64,000 nucleotides of DNA from Ilyonectria destructans (lineage: Eukaryota; Ascomycota; Sordariomycetes; Hypocreales; Nectriaceae). The stretch spans positions 62,001 to 126,000 of the forward strand of contig JAHEWK010000044.1 of the NCBI GenBank assembly GCA_020740775.1. The letters are read 5' to 3'. This document shows, in pieces, positions 1 through 10,387 of this stretch (the stretch's first letter is position 1; each line of letters begins with the position of its first letter). The notes under the pieces are model-generated. The model was not told where the DNA came from and searched no databases. It saw nothing but the letters and a program-made list of their open reading frames with translations. Position numbers and translations under genes: made by a program.

Positions 1-267
1 TCGGAGGGTTTCTTCCATGCTGGAGGAGAATCTGGATACACCAGGGTATTCGAACGCCGGCCTCGCCCAAATCAGTGTTACAACTGCCAGCAAGTCGGCC
101 ACAAAGCCTTTCAATGTGGTAAAACCCAGGTATGTGGGAAATGCGCCAAGGAAGGTCACCGTCATAGCACATGCAACGAAACTGTCTTCAAGTGTGTGCT
201 CTGTGGGGGCCCACACGAGTCGTTCAGCAGAAACTGCAAGAAGCTCTACCCTTCTCCGCATGAGTAG
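1..267 (+). CDS. LINE A ORF1 (Gag-like), C-terminal zinc-knuckle part
   Basis: Frame 1 is open from the first base to a TAG at 265-267 and matches the C terminus of LINE B ORF1. It carries three CCHC/CCHC-like zinc knuckles: [14 protein letters not shown], then [14 protein letters not shown], then [15 protein letters not shown], followed by LYPSPHE and the stop. Such knuckles bind RNA in the ribonucleoprotein of non-LTR elements. The stop overlaps the ORF2 start in ATGAGTAG. The protein's N-terminal part lies outside the window. Confidence 0.88.
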   Translation, partial: SEGFFHAGGESGYTRVFERRPRPNQCYNCQQVGHKAFQCGKTQVCGKCAKEGHRHSTCNETVFKCVLCGGPHESFSRNCKKLYPSPHE

Positions 268-3200
268 CACGCTTCGAATGATCCAGCTCAACGTACGAAA
301 ACGTGGTGAAGTTCATGATAGTTTAATAAACGACAAAGACATTCAGGACGCAGCGGTGCTGGCCATCCAGGAACCGCAAGCACGAAGGATTAAGGGTCGT
401 CTTTTGACGACTCCGATGGGACACCATAAGTGGACCAAGATGGTACCACGGACGTACAGAGAGGGCAGATGGGCGATCCGAAGCATGCTTTGGATCAGGA
501 ACGATTTGGATGCAGAGCAGGTGCCGGTTGAGTCTCCGGACATAACAGCAGCACTGATACGGCTCCCGGAACGCTTGGTACTGGTGGTCTCTGTTTATGT
601 GCAAGGAATTGAAGTCGAAGCGTTGAGGGAGGCATGTGATAACCTACGTAAAGTTATTGGAGATACGAGGCGAGATGCAGGAAGAGTTGTGGACGTGGTG
701 ATTGTGGGCGACTTCAACCGCCACGACCAGCTCTGGGGAGGGGAGGATGTGCTGCTGGAGAGACAGGGCGAGGCAGACCAAATCATCGATCTGATGAATG
801 AGTTTGCTCTCAGCAGTCTACTCCAGAGAGGAACGAAAACTTGGCAAGGCGGAGAATACGAATCAACGATCGACCTGGTCCTGGCTTCCGAGAACCTGGC
901 GACTTCTACTGTCAAGTGTGCGATACACGGTACAGAGCATGGATCCGACCATCGTGCCATTGAGACGGAGTTCGACATTTCGGTTCCTTTGCCGAGGGTC
1001 CAGGAACGACTCCTACTCAAAAATGCACCATGGAAGGAAATCAACGTCCGAATCGCTGCTGCATTAGAGACCACCCCGACGGATGGTACTGTGCAGCAGA
1101 AGACAGACAGGCTCATGTCAGTGGTGCTAGAGGCGGTTCGCGCTCTGACACCCAAAGCTAGGCCGTCGCCCTACGCAAAGCGTTGGTGGACCTCAGACCT
1201 CACCCAACTCCGGTGCATATACACGTACTGGAGAAATCGCGCCAGAGCATCAAGGCGAGCAGGACGGACGTGCGAGGAGCTCGAGAATGTAGCAAAAGGA
1301 GCAGCAAAGCAGTACCATGATGCCATCAGACAGCAGAAAAAGACGCACTGGAACGAGTTCCTAGCCGATAACGATAATATTTGGAAGGCAGCGAAGTATC
1401 TCAAATCTGGAGATGAGGCAGCATTTGGCAAGGTGCCCCAGCTTGTAAGGGCTGATGGCACGCGCACAGCCAACAATAGCGAACAGGCCGAAGAAATGCT
1501 AGCCACCTTCTTCCCCCCTCTACCGGAGCACATCGAGGAGGAAGGGGAGAGACCACAGCGCGGAGCTGCCATCACCATGCCAGACATCACCATGGAAGAG
1601 ATAGAGCGACAGCTCTTCGCGGCAAAGCCGTGGAAAGCACCCGGCGAAGACGGACTACCGGCTATGGTCTGGAAACAGGTTTGGCCAGTTGTTAAGCAAC
1701 GAGTCTTATCGTTATTTCGGGCGTCGCTGGAAGAAGGAGTACTGCCTGACCAATGGAGGCGTGCCAACATTATTCCTCTCAAGAAACCAGACAAAGGAGA
1801 CTATTCGATTGCGAGGGCATGGAGACCTATATCGCTTCTGTCTACGCTGGGCAAAGTATTGGAGTCGGTCATTGCAGAAAGGATCTCACATGCCGTCGAG
1901 ACATATGGACTGTTGCCAACAAACCACTTCGGAGCCCGTAAACAGCGGTCTGCTGAGCAAGCGCTGATGCTGCTGCAAGAGCAAATCTACGCTGCCTGGC
2001 GAGGCCGACGAATCCTTAGCCTCGTGAGTTTCGACGTCAAGGGGGCATACAATGGAGTGTGCAAAGAGAGACTCGTCCAACGATTGAGAGCAAGGGGGAT
2101 CCCAGAGGAGCTGCTTCACTGGATTGAGGCCTTTTGCTCGAATCGCACGGCGACCATTCGGGTCAACGGACAGGCATCGGAGGTGCGAAGCTTGCCACAG
2201 GCTGGTCTGCCGCAAGGGTCCCCTCTGTCTCCGATTCTATTTCTATTCTTCAACGCAGACCTCGTGCAGCAGCGAATTGATTGTTACGGAGGAGCGATAG
2301 CCTTCGTGGACGACTTCACAGCGTGGGTCACAGGCCCAACGGCAGAGAGCAATCGCGACGGAATTAAGGCAATCATCGAGCATGCGCTGGACTGGGAGAG
2401 GAGGAGTGGCGCAACCTTCGAGGCGGAGAAGACGGCGATCATACACTTCACCCGAAAGGCGTATAAGTCTAGCTCAGAGCCCTTTGCAATTAAGGAGCGG
2501 CTCGTCCGACCCAAAACTCAAGTTAAGGTTCTCGGAATGATTATGGACTCCGGCTTGAAGTACAAAGAACATATTGCACGAGCAGCGACCAAGGGCTTGG
2601 AAGCGGCCATGGAATTACAACGGCTCAGGGGTCTCACCCCAGCGACAGCAAGACAACTGTTTACAGCCATGGTTGCCCCAGTAGTAGATTACGCCTCGAA
2701 CGTCTGGATGCACGCGTGCAGGTATAGAAGGGCCAGTCCCATCAACCGAGTCCAAAGAATTGGGGCACAAGCAATCGTGGGAACGTTTCTTACAGTGGCA
2801 ACAAGCGTAGCAGAAGCTGAGGCACATATCGCCAGCGCACAGGAGCGTTTCTGGAGGCGGGCGATCAAGATGTGGACTAACCTCCACACCCTGCCAACAA
2901 CCAACCCACTTCGTAACGCTACATCTCGTATCCGAAAGTTCAGAAGATACAACCGCTCGCCATTTTACGAGATGGCAGCGGCTCTCAATGAGATACCGGT
3001 GGACGAACTGGAAACGATCAATCCGTTCACATTGGCACCTTGGGCAGAACGGATACACACCATCGTTGCCGACAACGACAAGACAGAGACGACACAAGCA
3101 GATCTGGGCTGGGCAGTACGCGTCGCAGTGAGCTGTTCAGCACGGAACGGTGTAGTAGGAGTCGGCGGGATCATCGAGATCCCAATATCGGTACAAGGAG

Positions 3201-4033
3201 GGCCGAGGCGTGAGCGGTTTTCCTTCACGCTTGGCATGAGAACAGAACAGAATCCGTTTTCTGGGGAACTGGCGGCAATGGCGTACGCATTGAGGCACTT
3301 GCCTGACCTGAGATACCGAAGCGTAGCACTATTAACGAGCAACAAAGCTGCCGTGCTTACGCTGCGAAATCCTTGCCAGCAATCTGGTCAAGAGTATGTT
3401 GGATGCATATACGACGCCATCGAGGCGTTAAAGGGTAACGGAAATGTGGTAGCTGTCATATGGATACCCACCAGTGCTGAACATAAACTCTTGAGGACTG
3501 CTAAAGAAGAGGCGCGGGATGTAACCCGGGACGGTGCCATCCCAGCCCAGAAGTTTCCTAGAATGAGATCGACGACCCTTAACTTGGCTCTAAGGAGCCG
3601 GGGTACTAATCAACGCCTGCCAGACAACGTCGGAGGGTTTTCAAAGAGAGTCGATGTTGCACTACCGGGTAAGCACACTCGAGAACTATACGACGGCTTG
3701 TCATGGAGAGAAGCCAGCGTGCTGGCGCAGCTCAGGACAGGCATGGCCAGACTGAATGGATACCTCTTTCGGATCACAGTAGTACCATCACAGCAATGCG
3801 CATGTGGACAAGCGACAGAGACGGTTGAGCATTTTCTCTTCCGATGCAGAAAATGGACGGCACAGCGAGCTGAAATGTTGCAGTGCACTGAGACACAAAG
3901 AGGAAATATCTCGTTCTTCCTGGGAGGAAAGTCACCGTCAGACGATGCAAAATGGACGCCAAATATGGAAGCAGTCCGCGCGACTATACGGTTTGCGATA
4001 GCCACAGGGCGACTGGACAATACGCAACGTTGA
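260..4033 (+). CDS. LINE A ORF2: endonuclease, reverse transcriptase, RNase H-like
   Basis: About 1257 residues from the ATG at 260. The frame stays open upstream to position 17, but that part lies under ORF1, and the ATG at 260 is conserved in LINE B. An APE-type endonuclease comes first (IQLNVRK start, [19 protein letters not shown] near residue 230), followed by a reverse transcriptase ([32 protein letters not shown] catalytic motif). An RNase H-like region near residues 950-1120 keeps a GELAAM glutamate motif, but the first and third catalytic Asp positions look substituted (SCSA and TSNKAA). The C terminus has a zinc motif, [17 protein letters not shown]. The protein nicks target DNA and copies the element RNA by target-primed reverse transcription (family knowledge). 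No internal stop is present. Confidence 0.92.
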   Translation: MSSTLRMIQLNVRKRGEVHDSLINDKDIQDAAVLAIQEPQARRIKGRLLTTPMGHHKWTKMVPRTYREGRWAIRSMLWIRNDLDAEQVPVESPDITAALIRLPERLVLVVSVYVQGIEVEALREACDNLRKVIGDTRRDAGRVVDVVIVGDFNRHDQLWGGEDVLLERQGEADQIIDLMNEFALSSLLQRGTKTWQGGEYESTIDLVLASENLATSTVKCAIHGTEHGSDHRAIETEFDISVPLPRVQERLLLKNAPWKEINVRIAAALETTPTDGTVQQKTDRLMSVVLEAVRALTPKARPSPYAKRWWTSDLTQLRCIYTYWRNRARASRRAGRTCEELENVAKGAAKQYHDAIRQQKKTHWNEFLADNDNIWKAAKYLKSGDEAAFGKVPQLVRADGTRTANNSEQAEEMLATFFPPLPEHIEEEGERPQRGAAITMPDITMEEIERQLFAAKPWKAPGEDGLPAMVWKQVWPVVKQRVLSLFRASLEEGVLPDQWRRANIIPLKKPDKGDYSIARAWRPISLLSTLGKVLESVIAERISHAVETYGLLPTNHFGARKQRSAEQALMLLQEQIYAAWRGRRILSLVSFDVKGAYNGVCKERLVQRLRARGIPEELLHWIEAFCSNRTATIRVNGQASEVRSLPQAGLPQGSPLSPILFLFFNADLVQQRIDCYGGAIAFVDDFTAWVTGPTAESNRDGIKAIIEHALDWERRSGATFEAEKTAIIHFTRKAYKSSSEPFAIKERLVRPKTQVKVLGMIMDSGLKYKEHIARAATKGLEAAMELQRLRGLTPATARQLFTAMVAPVVDYASNVWMHACRYRRASPINRVQRIGAQAIVGTFLTVATSVAEAEAHIASAQERFWRRAIKMWTNLHTLPTTNPLRNATSRIRKFRRYNRSPFYEMAAALNEIPVDELETINPFTLAPWAERIHTIVADNDKTETTQADLGWAVRVAVSCSARNGVVGVGGIIEIPISVQGGPRRERFSFTLGMRTEQNPFSGELAAMAYALRHLPDLRYRSVALLTSNKAAVLTLRNPCQQSGQEYVGCIYDAIEALKGNGNVVAVIWIPTSAEHKLLRTAKEEARDVTRDGAIPAQKFPRMRSTTLNLALRSRGTNQRLPDNVGGFSKRVDVALPGKHTRELYDGLSWREASVLAQLRTGMARLNGYLFRITVVPSQQCACGQATETVEHFLFRCRKWTAQRAEMLQCTETQRGNISFFLGGKSPSDDAKWTPNMEAVRATIRFAIATGRLDNTQR

Positions 4034-4349
4034 AGACAGATTGCAAAACCTCACCTACCCTTTCTTACTAACTCACCCTACATCAAACACCTCGTGCCAT
4101 GACAGCAGGCACTGCTTCAGCCGCCGTAGATAGGACTCTGAACACTTGGAGAATAGCCTTCAAGTTCGCTTGCTAATAATACAAACCCCACGGGACCCGC
4201 CGAAAGATTGAAAAAGAAGAAGCAAAAGCAGAAATTGGACGCTGTATGGGCTTTTACGAGATTATGACAAAGCTTGGGAAACGGAAATGTACAATAGCAA
4301 CTAGTGCCCTATTGGTTATAAGCCACCGGGCGAAATAAATTGTGTGTGT

Positions 4350-4504
4350 AGTGCAGCATCAACTCTCTTCGAAAACTTTCCGACGTTGTCCGGTAGGTGT
4401 TTGGTAGTACACTGGCTCAATCAAGCTATGTTAAGGGTCGTCGATCGCATTCTGGGAAACTTCAGAGCCGGGATGGCACCGTCTCGGGTTGCATTCCGCG
4501 CCTC
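4350..4504 (-). pseudogene. Inverted fragment of a LINE ORF2 (RNase H-like region)
   Basis: Read on the minus strand, this stretch aligns colinearly with LINE A bases about 3510-3670 (the segment coding for [12 protein letters not shown] and the upstream linker), with many substitutions and small indels. It is therefore a decayed piece of another LINE copy in opposite orientation, directly abutting the 3' tail of LINE A. It holds only about 50 codons and is interrupted. A T16 run follows immediately on the plus strand. Confidence 0.75.
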
Positions 4505-4843
4505 TTTTTTTTTTTTTTTTGCAATTGGACCATGGCGATTCCTGATACGGCTTGTTCATATGATACACTTGATTCCCAGTCTGAGTCCTCAACACCATGC
4601 ATGACCGTTGACGCTTCACTTCGACATTAATGACCAAAACCCACCCCCAAGAAAACGCATCCGTAAGATATCCCTGTCCTGACTCGAAAGAATTCCGCGG
4701 GTATAAAGCAACCATGCCCAAACTTGAAACAAACGTAAAATCACGAAAAGCTGTCGTCTCCTAAACTCCAAGCCCCCATCCCTGCCAGTTGTCTATCATT
4801 CCATCCACTCCGAGCTCGCTCTCGCTATCCTCAACGAGCGAGC
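4505..4843. other. Intergenic: T16 run and 3' flank of the zinc-finger/poly-Q gene
   Basis: A T16 homopolymer at 4505-4520 borders the inverted LINE scrap. The rest shows no coding potential and probably includes the 3' untranslated region of the minus-strand gene ending at 4844. Confidence 0.5.
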
Positions 4844-5479
4844 TCACATCCCCTGGTGGCCCATCATCCCATTCATCCCTTGTTGCTGTTGCATTTGCTG
4901 CTGCATTTGCGCCTGCATCTGTTGTTGTTGCAGTTGCTGTTGCTGCTGCTGCTGCATCAACATCTGCTGCTGCGCCCTACGCTGAGCCAAGTTCTGCTGG
5001 AAGAGGTGTGAAGCCTGTGTGAGCGAAGTTTGTTTAACCTTTTCCATAATTTCTTGCGGAATCCGTTCAAGCCCTCCGTGCTTAGCGGCAAGGGTTTGTA
5101 ACATCTTGTGATACAAGACAAGTGCCTGGTTATGGATCTGGACTTGCACAGGGTTGACACCCTGCTGCGGTTGCTGCTGAGGTTGCTGTTGCTGCTGGGG
5201 CTGTTGTTGCTGCTGTTGCTGCTGTTGCTGCTGCTGCTGCTGCTGCATTGCGGCCAGAGCCTGAAGGTTCATGTTATTTCCATTCACCATCTGGCCGCTG
5301 ACTTGGCGTTGCATAGGGTTGCCCATCTGGCCGCCCATTTGATTCATTCGCGCTGCCATTTGCTGTTGTAGTTGAGCTTGCATCTGGGGCGTCATCTGGC
5401 GCATTTGACTCCCTTGCATGTTCTGAAGCTGCTGAGCATACTGTTGCGCGAGTTGTTGCTGCTGGTTCATCATGCCGCC

Positions 5480-5512
<33 letters not shown>

Positions 5513-6836
5513 TAGCAGCATCTGTCGTTGCATCATCTGCATCATCTGCTGCTGCTTCTGAGGTGACATGGCTTGACCACTCATGTTGCCATTAGCAACG
5601 CCATTCTGCATCGCGGCCATTTGCTGTTGCTGTTGCAGCTGTGCGGTAGCTCGTTGCTGGGCCGCCATTTGAGCGATGACTTGTGGGTTCGTCTGGTTCA
5701 TAGTCTGGCTGTTCATCATCATGGCTTGTGCTTGTCCTATCTGCGAGTTCTGGCTCGTGTTGTCTTTATATCCTGACATCGTGACATCGGTCTGTCAGCA
5801 GACACCCAAGGACAGTGGTGAATTTCGCCAAGGACATACCGTTTGATGGACCATCAAAATCGGTGCCAGCCTTCACAGACGCTAGCTCCTCACGCTCTCG
5901 AAGAAAGGCTCGCACCAACTTGTACCGTGGTGTAAGGGAGGAGCTGAAGGCTTCAACAGCGAACGGCTGAAGGTCTTCAGCACTCACCCATCCGATAGCG
6001 CCCCTGTCTGGAAAATTCGAGTCGTTAAAGTACATAACGGGGAACTCACGCTTGTTGACTAGAGGTCCATTATCTTCGTAATCTTTTTGCCACATCAAGG
6101 TTTCTGTGCCTTGATGATACATATAGCACGCTGGCACATCGTCTGTGAGTTCCAGGCTCTCAATTGTATCTGGTACGCCGACGTTGTCGCATTTTCCAAG
6201 AGGGAGAAGAAGCGCAGGATACCAGTCCGTCGCCTTTTCCCAGTACGCGAGGTATATTTCGCCAGGAATTGGTTCGGTGATGGCTTCCAAGTCCGTAGCT
6301 TGTTGGCTGCTACCGCCAGACCGTAGGTCCTTGCAAGTTCGGCTCCGGATTCCTGGGGTCTGCCGCGCCGGGGTGGTATGCAATGAGTCTGGGATGCGAT
6401 TACTTTCCCGCTGGCCGTCCTCTGGATTTGCAACTGCATGCTTGTATCCCTTCTCAAACGCCTCTAAAGCGACCAAATTGTTTCTCTCAGCCAGAGTCTC
6501 GTCGCAGTCGAACACCTCAATACCGAGATGTCCGATCGCCACTGCGGGCGCGCGCGACATTCGACTGTGCTTTTTGCTGCCTAGATGTGTTGCAGCGCCC
6601 TTGATGGGATGCTTTTTGAAGTTAAGGTTATGTTTTTCGCATCGAAGTATGTACCACGGTCCGTCCTCCTCAGGAAATCGGACTATCATGTGCTTGGTGG
6701 GTGCGTGCCCATTCTGAAAGACGTCTTTGAAACTGATGGACTTCATCTTTCGAGAGGCTTGGTTAGTATCAATTCGACGACGTTCCCTTAAAGAGTCTAG
6801 GGTAGTGGCTAGCGCTCTCTTTTGCACTCTTCTCAA
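4844..6836 (-). CDS. Zinc-finger / glutamine-rich nuclear protein, two exons
   Basis: Two open frames join across a 67-nt intron (5773-5839, donor GTATGT, CTGAC branch site, CAG acceptor, phase 1), giving about 641 residues. Exon 1 (6836-5840) carries a Cys/His cluster (CEKH, then THLGSKKH) near residues 60-90 and a PGEIYLAYWEKATDWYPALL segment near residue 190 that resembles Tudor/PWWP-type beta-barrel starts. Exon 2 (5772-4844) is glutamine- and methionine-rich with several poly-Q tracts around a conserved-looking helical segment, HNQALVLYHKMLQTLAAKHG. Such Q-rich tails are typical of transcription coregulators, but the exact family was not recognised. An internal ATG about 30 codons in (MKSISFKD) could be the true start. 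The second frame also begins with ATG, so two separate genes cannot be excluded, though the intron signals are good. Confidence 0.7.
5162..5246. repeat. CTG/CAG trinucleotide tract coding poly-glutamine
   Basis: A mainly CTG/TTG repeat on the plus strand reads as CAG/CAA on the minus strand and encodes about 20 or more consecutive Gln with a few Pro. Shorter tracts occur at 4918-4975 and 5480-5515. Length variation between isolates is likely for such tracts. Confidence 0.85.
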
Positions 6837-7334
6837 TATGATCTACAGTACAATATCAAATCATATACTCTTCTTTCTTTGTCGCCTCTAACTTAACTTA
6901 GTGGTGGCGTAATTAATAAATAAACACGACGGTTGAAAATGAGGGGCTTGATGTGCGGGGGTGGTGTTCACTGATTTTTGGCGTAACATTTTAGTTTCCG
7001 GCCCCATGCGGCGCCAAAAGGATGTCTACATTGAAGGGTGAAAGCGGACGGATATCTTAAATCCAATGGATCTACCCAATCAAAGAAGGTGAATTTAAAG
7101 TAGTGCGCTTGGTTTTGGGTTCCTAATTAGTTCCCAGATCGTCGTGAAGGATCAGGAGCTTGTGGCCGTGGCCATCAGCACCTTCCCCAACCACAACCGG
7201 CATCCCTATCAAGCCATGAAATACCACCCAAAACTCTGTACATCATTAAATCACACTTAAGATCATACACTTATTAATATCGTATGTGCAAACCATCGAC
7301 GTCGATTGTTCGCGTCCCTGTACGCTCCCAAGAC
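6837..7334. other. Divergent intergenic spacer, no gene seen
   Basis: About 500 bases between two divergently oriented genes. It should hold both promoters. No clear TATA box or binding site was recognised, and no ORF of interest is present. Confidence 0.4.
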
Positions 7335-8370
7335 ATGACGACATCTTACCATGACGATAACCGCCGCTTCCAGCAGTTTAATGAGCCTTACTGCATCGAA
7401 GGGATGGGTACTCGTGGCGCTGCCCAGATACTCACCCGCGACCCCCAAGATAGTATCACCACCGGGCTTTCTCGGTTAGATAGTGACGAGTATCTCGAAG
7501 ATATTAAGCCGCATATAAAGCACATGGAGGCATGTTCAAAGGGCTCAGTCTACCTGCCTAAATGCTAACAGTCAACAGGATAAGACGCTTCCCGATACCA
7601 GCCTCATCGACTACCAACCCCAGATCCAGTGGGTTATGAGGCCCTACCTCATCAACTTCCTCATTAAGGCTCATGCTGCGTTTGCCCTCCTGCCAGAGAC
7701 CCTCTTCCTCACAGTCAGCCTCCTGGACCGATACTGCTCAGAGCGAGTGGTGTAAAAGCAACACTACCTGCTAGTGGGTTGCGTTGCGCTGCTCATCGCT
7801 GCTAAGTACGGTGACACGCAAGACCGCACTCCTCGGATCCACGAGCCCAAGGAGGTGTGCTGCGGACTCTACGATGCGGGAATGTTCACCCAGATGGAAA
7901 TGCACGTCCTCAATACTCTCGAGTGGTCTATCGGTCACCCAACGGTCGACTTATTTTCCCAACTAATAGTTGCTGAGAGGGGTGACGACCTAGAAGTTAA
8001 GAGTATGGCCGCCTATATCAGCGAGATTGCCCTCTACTACCGAGATTTTGTCTCTACCAAGCCTTCAACGATGGCTCGATGCTCTCTGGTCCTAGCCCGA
8101 CTCATCCTCGGCCGCTCCGAAGCCGGAAGCACAAACATAAATGAAATCGAGAAGGATACGCTGTACAATCTCCTTGGCTATCTCTCTCAACCCCCGGAAA
8201 CAGTTCAACGTAAATATTCAGAACCACGTCTGCATAGAGTTTCTGACACGTTGGCCGAGATAGGGCATGCCAACAAGCAAACGATCGCCGTTCCATCGCC
8301 CCCCGTTACCCCCCCTATCAAGCAGTCTACTACCGGAGTTACTCCTAAGTCAGTCGGTTTCTCAGCTTAG
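7335..8370 (+). pseudogene. G1-type cyclin (Cln/Puc1-like) with an in-frame stop
   Basis: From ATG 7335 the frame reads a fungal G1-cyclin N terminus (SDEYLEDIKPHIKHME). A 49-nt intron follows (7530-7578), with a GC donor (GCATGT), a GCTAAC branch site and a CAG acceptor. The cyclin box then continues (IQWVMRPYLINFLIKAH, LLPETLFLTVSLLDRYCS, YLLVGCVALLIAAKYGDT, MFTQMEMHVLNTLEWSIGHP). A TAA at 7753-7755 interrupts the box between ERVV and KQHY, where family members have an aromatic residue (usually Tyr), so a single-base change is enough to explain it. Downstream the frame is open to 8370 and well conserved. Cyclins of this kind activate Cdk1 at G1/S. This is probably a recently inactivated duplicate; a very short (24 nt) intron around the stop is unlikely. 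Confidence 0.82.
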
Positions 8371-8643
8371 CAAGGGCCTCGCAATACTCTCGATGGCTCG
8401 ACGTATCACTCAGCAAAGTAGATATCGATGAATAGTCATGCGTAGCTGCAAAGTATTTATTGATTCGATTGTGTTACATTCACCGCCATTGATATTTGAA
8501 CGGGTGCGGAATATACAAGAACATTTATGCGTATGGACGGAAATGGGTAAAGCTAGCCATTGCATGCGACGTAAAAAGGAACCATATTTTGTGTCCACGG
8601 CTTCAATTGACTGGTTCCAGGACAAAACCAATATAGCAGTGGT

Positions 8644-8680
8644 GATACTTTTACAGTACAGTACTGTACAGTACAGTATC
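8644..8680. repeat. 37-bp near-perfect palindrome rich in GTAC/CAGTAC
   Basis: GATACT and AGTATC close a stem of repeated CAGTAC/GTACTG steps, giving a nearly uninterrupted self-complementary sequence. A second, 25-bp near-palindrome of the same CAGTAC type lies at 8714-8738. Confidence 0.75.
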
Positions 8681-8713
8681 ATAGGAAATGACTGAAAGAA
8701 TCTTTATAAATGC

Positions 8714-8738
8714 ATTATACTGTACAGTACTGTATAAT
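8714..8738. repeat. 25-bp near-palindrome (ATTATAC...GTATAAT)
   Basis: The 12-base arms ATTATACTGTAC and GTACTGTATAAT pair with one mismatch. It lies 34 bases from the 37-bp palindrome and shares its GTACAGTAC core. Confidence 0.7.
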
Positions 8739-8984
8739 ATCTTGAATACGAGCCCATTGCGGCAATAACAGCTTGTACGAATTGATTTTACTAGGCTTTC
8801 AACGCCCTTGTCCTTGAGACCCTCCAAAACTTCTACCACCACCTCGTAAAACCATTGCTTGATTTTAATATTCCTAGACATATGAATATAGTGGTCTCGT
8901 CTTGAAAGATCCAATACTTCCATTACAACAGCGGCTGCGATACGTATTTCTGCGACCCATTTGATTCTAAAATGTTACGCGGTG

Positions 8985-9142
8985 CGACGTAAACTTACCA
9001 GCGCTGCCAGGCTCTCTTAGGGGAAAGAGGTCGCAATTCAAGTACCTAGGAACCCTAGACATACAATTTTCAGACCTTGTTAATCTAGCCAATTGCTTTA
9101 TATCTTTTTCATAAAAGTAGTGTTGGCATGATATTAAATGCT
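8985..9142 (+). repeat. Older dispersed repeat unit, copy 1
   Basis: This stretch aligns with 17845-17971. Both run through a CTCTTRGG-type start, a block reading CAATTTTCAGAC and a TAGTCTAA/TAATCTAG block. The tail AAAAGTAGTGTTG at 9111 also recurs at 21265, beyond the transposon nest inserted into copy 2. It is non-coding, and its nature is unknown. Confidence 0.6.
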
Positions 9143-9721
9143 TAACGTACATGATAAGCATGCCGGTCAAACAAGCTTGCCGGACACTTATACTGTACAT
9201 GTTACGGCTCGTACAGTGTTACAGCGGACCGAGCCCTATAGTAGCTGTTATCTGCACCTGTAATTGCAAGCATTGTGATTATAGACTTACCTTTTGGCCA
9301 GACGGGCTATTAGGTGTAAAGCGAAGTGCAGATCGTTACAGTACAGCTAAAAGTAACAATATTAGATTTTCGAAAACGGGCTATATAACTATTAAAAATA
9401 TAAGAAAATCATTTTTAGATATTTAAAGAAAAAGAAAATAGTATAGTATTTTTCTTAAACTTTTTAAATAGCTTATTATATATAAAAATAAGAAGGTACA
9501 CAGTGCGAATAGACTTTTTCTTAATAACTTTATAAAAAGAAATAAGTAAAATTTTATAAAATTTTCTTATATAATCTATTATATAATTAACCTATATTTT
9601 AAGTTTTGGCTATTTTAGGCTTAGTTTGGATTTTTAATGATTTTTTAAAAATTATAATTTAAGGTATAAAATGTAAGTGACCGGGATACTTATTTGACCG
9701 GCATGCTTATCACATACGTTA
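9143..9721. mobile_element. AT-rich MITE with terminal inverted repeats
   Basis: About 579 bp bounded by inverted ends TAACGTACATGATAAGC and, on the other strand, TAACGTATGTGATAAGC. The inversion continues through GCCGGTCAAAYAAG and a CACTTA block. The interior is extremely AT-rich and holds no transposase. Both arms align with the arms of the element at 17972-21258 (in reverse orientation), so they are one family. The base composition resembles repeat-induced point mutation. An autonomous partner is not visible, and the exact target duplication is uncertain. Confidence 0.75.
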
Positions 9722-9988
9722 CATCTTTTTGTAGTACAGTATTAACAACGAAGAGGACGTAATACGATAATATTAAAAGTTAAAAATATACATGAGTCGC
9801 TGTCTTTCATTTTATCCAATGATTCAATACGCAGCTCCCTGGTGCTTCTATATTTTATTATTCCCTCTTAGATTCTTTTTGTGTTCACTTAAGTTTCGCA
9901 TTATTTAAATAATCATCATAAACAGGATGCCAAAAAGGGTATGAGATGTCAACTTTGGCTCGCGCCCAAGTGAGTTCCCCTAACACTC

Positions 9989-10294
9989 TTAGAATGCCAT
10001 ACAATTTGCCACCCATTTATTCCACTCCAAAACCATCCGATTATTTGCGCTATTGCAAATGAAGATCAGTTGGTTCGCAGCCTCAACTGAGTTTTCCTTG
10101 GCCTGCTGGGTTGAAATCCATTTCTGATGCATACAATACACATCGTGCTGCAGCCTTTCTTTCTCCTTATAGAGGGCTTCTAGTGTCTGGGTTTCCTGTT
10201 GCCGTTTCTGCTCAGATAATCTATCAAGCACATGTTCCAGCTCAAACAAATCCTGCGAGTAAACACTCGAAGTTGGCCTCGATCTGGAAGCCAT
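9989..10294 (-). CDS. Small coiled-coil orphan protein (101 aa)
   Basis: The first ATG of this frame is at 10294 (MASRSRPTSS). The protein has a predicted helical, heptad-like stretch from about residue 15 to 60 (LFELEHVLDRLSEQKRQQE and following) and a short C terminus with WNKWVANCMAF. It has no signal peptide or recognised domain. Similar short coiled-coil genes occur at 45799-46260 and 47743-48213 in this window. The function is unknown, and it may be a fragment of a longer gene. Confidence 0.45.
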   Translation of the reverse strand: MASRSRPTSSVYSQDLFELEHVLDRLSEQKRQQETQTLEALYKEKERLQHDVYCMHQKWISTQQAKENSVEAANQLIFICNSANNRMVLEWNKWVANCMAF

Positions 10295-10387
10295 TTTTGT
10301 CTGATTTTGTTGTTTTGGATGGGAATGCACACTTATATGAGCACCTCCCAGGCCTGAATTAAATACTTGGTACTCCTCAAGCTACAA

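Larger units (their letters stand above)
1..4350 (+). mobile_element. Tad-like non-LTR retrotransposon (LINE A), 5' end outside window
   Basis: The first 4.35 kb is the 3' part of a LINE with the two-ORF layout of fungal Tad1-clade elements: the end of a Gag-like ORF1, a full ORF2 and a 3' untranslated tail. The tail ends in GGGCGAAATAAATT followed by a short GT run (4341-4349) rather than poly(A). LINE B (32131-37618) ends in the same GGGCGAAATAAA block, which fixes the 3' boundary. The two elements are clearly related but diverged throughout ORF2, so they are different subfamilies. The 5' end and target duplication cannot be seen. ORF2 has no internal stop, so this copy may be young. Confidence 0.9.

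Noticed and set aside
323..4020. Long open frames on the minus strand under LINE ORF2
   Set aside because: They lie antisense to a well-supported ORF2 and show no family features; likewise under LINE B.
7747..7775. A tiny intron removing the cyclin stop codon
   Set aside because: The GT...AG span would be only about 24 nt with no branch site, well below the introns seen in this window.
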